Under the pieces are notes generated by a model. It had not been told where the DNA came from and ran no database searches. It was given only the letters and a program-made list of their open reading frames with translations. From GW2011-AR1 sp964384965 (GTDB lineage Archaea > Nanobdellota > Nanobdellia > Pacearchaeales > GW2011-AR1): DNA of 6,989 nucleotides. The stretch is taken from assembly GCA_964384965.1 (NCBI GenBank), contig CAYLLR010000027.1, positions 1 through 6,989 of the forward strand. The letters are read 5' to 3'. Positions 5,731-6,989 of the stretch are shown in pieces. Each line of letters starts with the position of its first letter. Position 1 is the first letter of the stretch. Both the position numbers and the translations under genes were made by a program.

Positions 5731-5738
5731 TTTAAAAA
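5731..5738 (+). promoter_or_regulatory. TATA-like box of the TrmB-family gene
   Basis: TTTAAAAA is centred about 30 bases before the ATG at 5765, so a leader of a few bases is expected. An inverted repeat ATTG-N8-CAAT at 5714-5729 sits immediately upstream. Read-through from ileS is also possible because no clear T-rich terminator separates the genes. Confidence 0.45.
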
Positions 5739-5764
5739 CTAAAAACTCTTAAAAAAGATAGAAA

Positions 5765-6571
5765 ATGATAGTAAAAGATGAATTTTTAAGCAGACTTCGA
5801 AAGATTTTTGATTTGAATCTTTATGAGGTTAAAGTTTGGACTGCTCTTTTGTCACGAGGGACTTCTACGGCAGGAGAGTTAAGCACTATTTCGGATGTTC
5901 CAAGGTCCAGAACATATGATATCCTTGAGTCTTTAGAAAAAAAAGGTTTCATCATTATGAAGATTGGAAAGCCAATTAAGTTCGTTGCGTTAAAACCTCG
6001 AGAGGTAGTTGAAAGAGTAAAAAAGAATTTAATGGTCGAAGCAAAAGAGAAGACGAAAAGATTAGAGACTTTAAAGGGAGATGAAGTATTGGAGGAATTA
6101 ACCGGATTGTTTACAAAAGGAATTAAATTTGTTGAACCAAGTGACCTTTCCGGAAGTTTAAAAGGACGGCAAAACCTTTACAATCATTTGGATATGATGG
6201 TTAGAGATGCCGAAAAAACAGTTACAATCGTCACGACTTCCGAAGGTCTTAATAGAAAATTTGAGGCGCTTATGCCAAGTTTTGAAAAGATAAAAAAGAG
6301 AGGGGTAAAAATTAGGATTGCAGCACCGATAGATAAAAACAATCTGGAAATTGCAAGAGAACTCAAAAAGGTTGCGGAAGTTAGAAAGTTAGAAAACATT
6401 AAGGCAAGATTTACAATTATCGATTCGACCCAATTGATGTTTATGCTTTTGGATGATGAAAAGTTTCACCCAAATTATGACGTCGGTGTTTGGATAAATA
6501 CAGAATTTTTTTCTCAGGCGTTGGAACAAATGTTTGACCTCGCTTGGAAAGAAATGAAAGTTGTTAAATAA
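5765..6571 (+). CDS. TrmB-family transcriptional regulator
   Basis: A 268-residue DNA-binding protein. Residues about 12-77 form the winged helix-turn-helix seen in TrmB proteins: LNLYEVKVWTALLSRGTSTAGELS, then the recognition helix region VPRSRTYDILESLEKKGFI and the wing ending KFVALKPRE. A charged helix at about 78-112 probably forms a coiled-coil dimer link. The C-terminal part, about 128-268, resembles the phospholipase-D-like fold found in TrmB relatives (VTIVTTSEG at 153-161, GVKIRIAAPID at 180-190, RFTIIDSTQLM at 215-225), but no HxK catalytic motif is present, so it is more likely a ligand or dimerisation domain than an enzyme. Classical TrmB proteins control sugar genes; no sugar-transport gene is nearby, so the target is unknown. 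It lies 74 bases after ileS on the same strand and might regulate itself. Confidence 0.85.
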   Translation: MIVKDEFLSRLRKIFDLNLYEVKVWTALLSRGTSTAGELSTISDVPRSRTYDILESLEKKGFIIMKIGKPIKFVALKPREVVERVKKNLMVEAKEKTKRLETLKGDEVLEELTGLFTKGIKFVEPSDLSGSLKGRQNLYNHLDMMVRDAEKTVTIVTTSEGLNRKFEALMPSFEKIKKRGVKIRIAAPIDKNNLEIARELKKVAEVRKLENIKARFTIIDSTQLMFMLLDDEKFHPNYDVGVWINTEFFSQALEQMFDLAWKEMKVVK

Positions 6572-6680
6572 TTTTGTTCTTTGGTCGGACATGTTTTAAA
6601 ATAATTTCCTATTTTCTTTAGGGGCGTTTTCAATAATTTAGTGGGAGAAGCTCAATCAAATTCTATGAAAATATCTTTTA
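6572..6680. other. Convergent intergenic region
   Basis: Between the ends of the TrmB-family gene and rnp2. On the plus strand the T-rich TTTTGTTCTTT at 6572-6582, and further T runs at about 6593-6620, are plausible terminators for the regulator gene. No clear hairpin, repeat or small gene was found. Confidence 0.4.
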
Positions 6681-6944
6681 TTATTTTTTTAATCCTTTAA
6701 GAGTCCCACTGACTCTTAAAACTTCAATCTTTTCTTTGTGAATTGCAAAAGATGCTTTAACCTTCTCCAATGAATTTCTATTTATTGAAAGAACATTTTC
6801 TTTTATCCATTTTGGAGAAGCTTCACCCAATCCAAGAATTCCAATAAATTCTTTTAATGCTTTATCCACTTCTCTCTTAAGATTTTTTCCCTTTAGAAGA
6901 AGGTATCTTTTTTTCTCACGATGGGAAGGGATCAATGATTTCAT
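6681..6944 (-). CDS. rnp2: RNase P protein component 2 (Pop5 family)
   Basis: Protein subunit of archaeal RNase P, which works with the RNase P RNA to cut the 5' leader from pre-tRNAs; Pop5 pairs with Rpp30 in the complex. The 87 residues carry the family pattern: LIPSHREKKRYLLLK at about 4-18 (the conserved R-E/D-KKRY), the central ALKEFIGILGLGEASPKWI at about 29-47, NVLSINRNSLEKVKASFA at about 50-67, and the ending VLRVSGTLKGLKK at 75-87. Archaeal homologues commonly have about 110-120 residues, so this is a compact version with a short inter-strand region and no C-terminal extension. The ATG at 6944 fits a TATA box at 6966-6973 and a leaderless start. Its usual neighbours lie outside the window. 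Confidence 0.85.
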   Translation of the reverse strand: MKSLIPSHREKKRYLLLKGKNLKREVDKALKEFIGILGLGEASPKWIKENVLSINRNSLEKVKASFAIHKEKIEVLRVSGTLKGLKK

Positions 6945-6965
6945 GCTTTAATTATGTAAAGAGGG

Positions 6966-6973
6966 TTTATATT
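6966..6973 (-). promoter_or_regulatory. TATA box of rnp2
   Basis: AATATAAA on the minus strand is centred 25-26 bases before the start codon at 6944, matching the spacing of the other leaderless promoters here. Confidence 0.6.
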
Positions 6974-6989
6974 TTTTGAGTTTTCTTGA

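Overview
The window looks like chromosomal DNA of an AT-rich archaeon, most likely a small-genome DPANN lineage of the Woesearchaeota/Pacearchaeota kind. Evidence seen directly: diphthine synthase and the RNase P Pop5-type subunit (archaeal/eukaryotic genes), an archaeal/eukaryotic-type isoleucyl-tRNA synthetase, a TrmB-type regulator, and archaeal TATA boxes about 25 bases upstream of most start codons. The DPANN placement is inference from compact proteins and general resemblance.

Layout. Bases 1-439 hold no convincing gene. They carry an unusual series of short perfect hairpins with three-base G-N-A loops, an orphan Shine-Dalgarno-like sequence, and then a clear promoter. Bases 440-835 encode a small secreted or lipid-anchored protein of unknown function. 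Another GNA hairpin follows at 889-909. At 919-1155 lies a start-less C-terminal remnant of a Xer-type tyrosine recombinase, and its tail contains the probable promoter of a 90-residue membrane protein (1157-1429). This left third looks like an accessory or decayed mobile locus.

From 1475 on the window is housekeeping: dphB (diphthamide on EF2), then convergent tdk (thymidine salvage), whose 3' end overlaps dphB by 24 bases. ileS diverges from tdk across a 91-base intergenic region, and a TrmB-like regulator follows ileS on the same strand after 74 bases. Finally rnp2 (RNase P protein) converges on the regulator from the right edge. Three of these genes (dphB, ileS, rnp2) serve translation or RNA maturation; nothing shows that they act as one pathway.

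The observation most worth a second look is the group of GNA-triloop hairpins, six in the left 910 bases, beside the recombinase remnant. GNA loops are known to be exceptionally stable in single-stranded DNA, so these could be sites for a DNA-hairpin-recognising enzyme. The sequence does not prove a new system, and I do not claim a complete one here.
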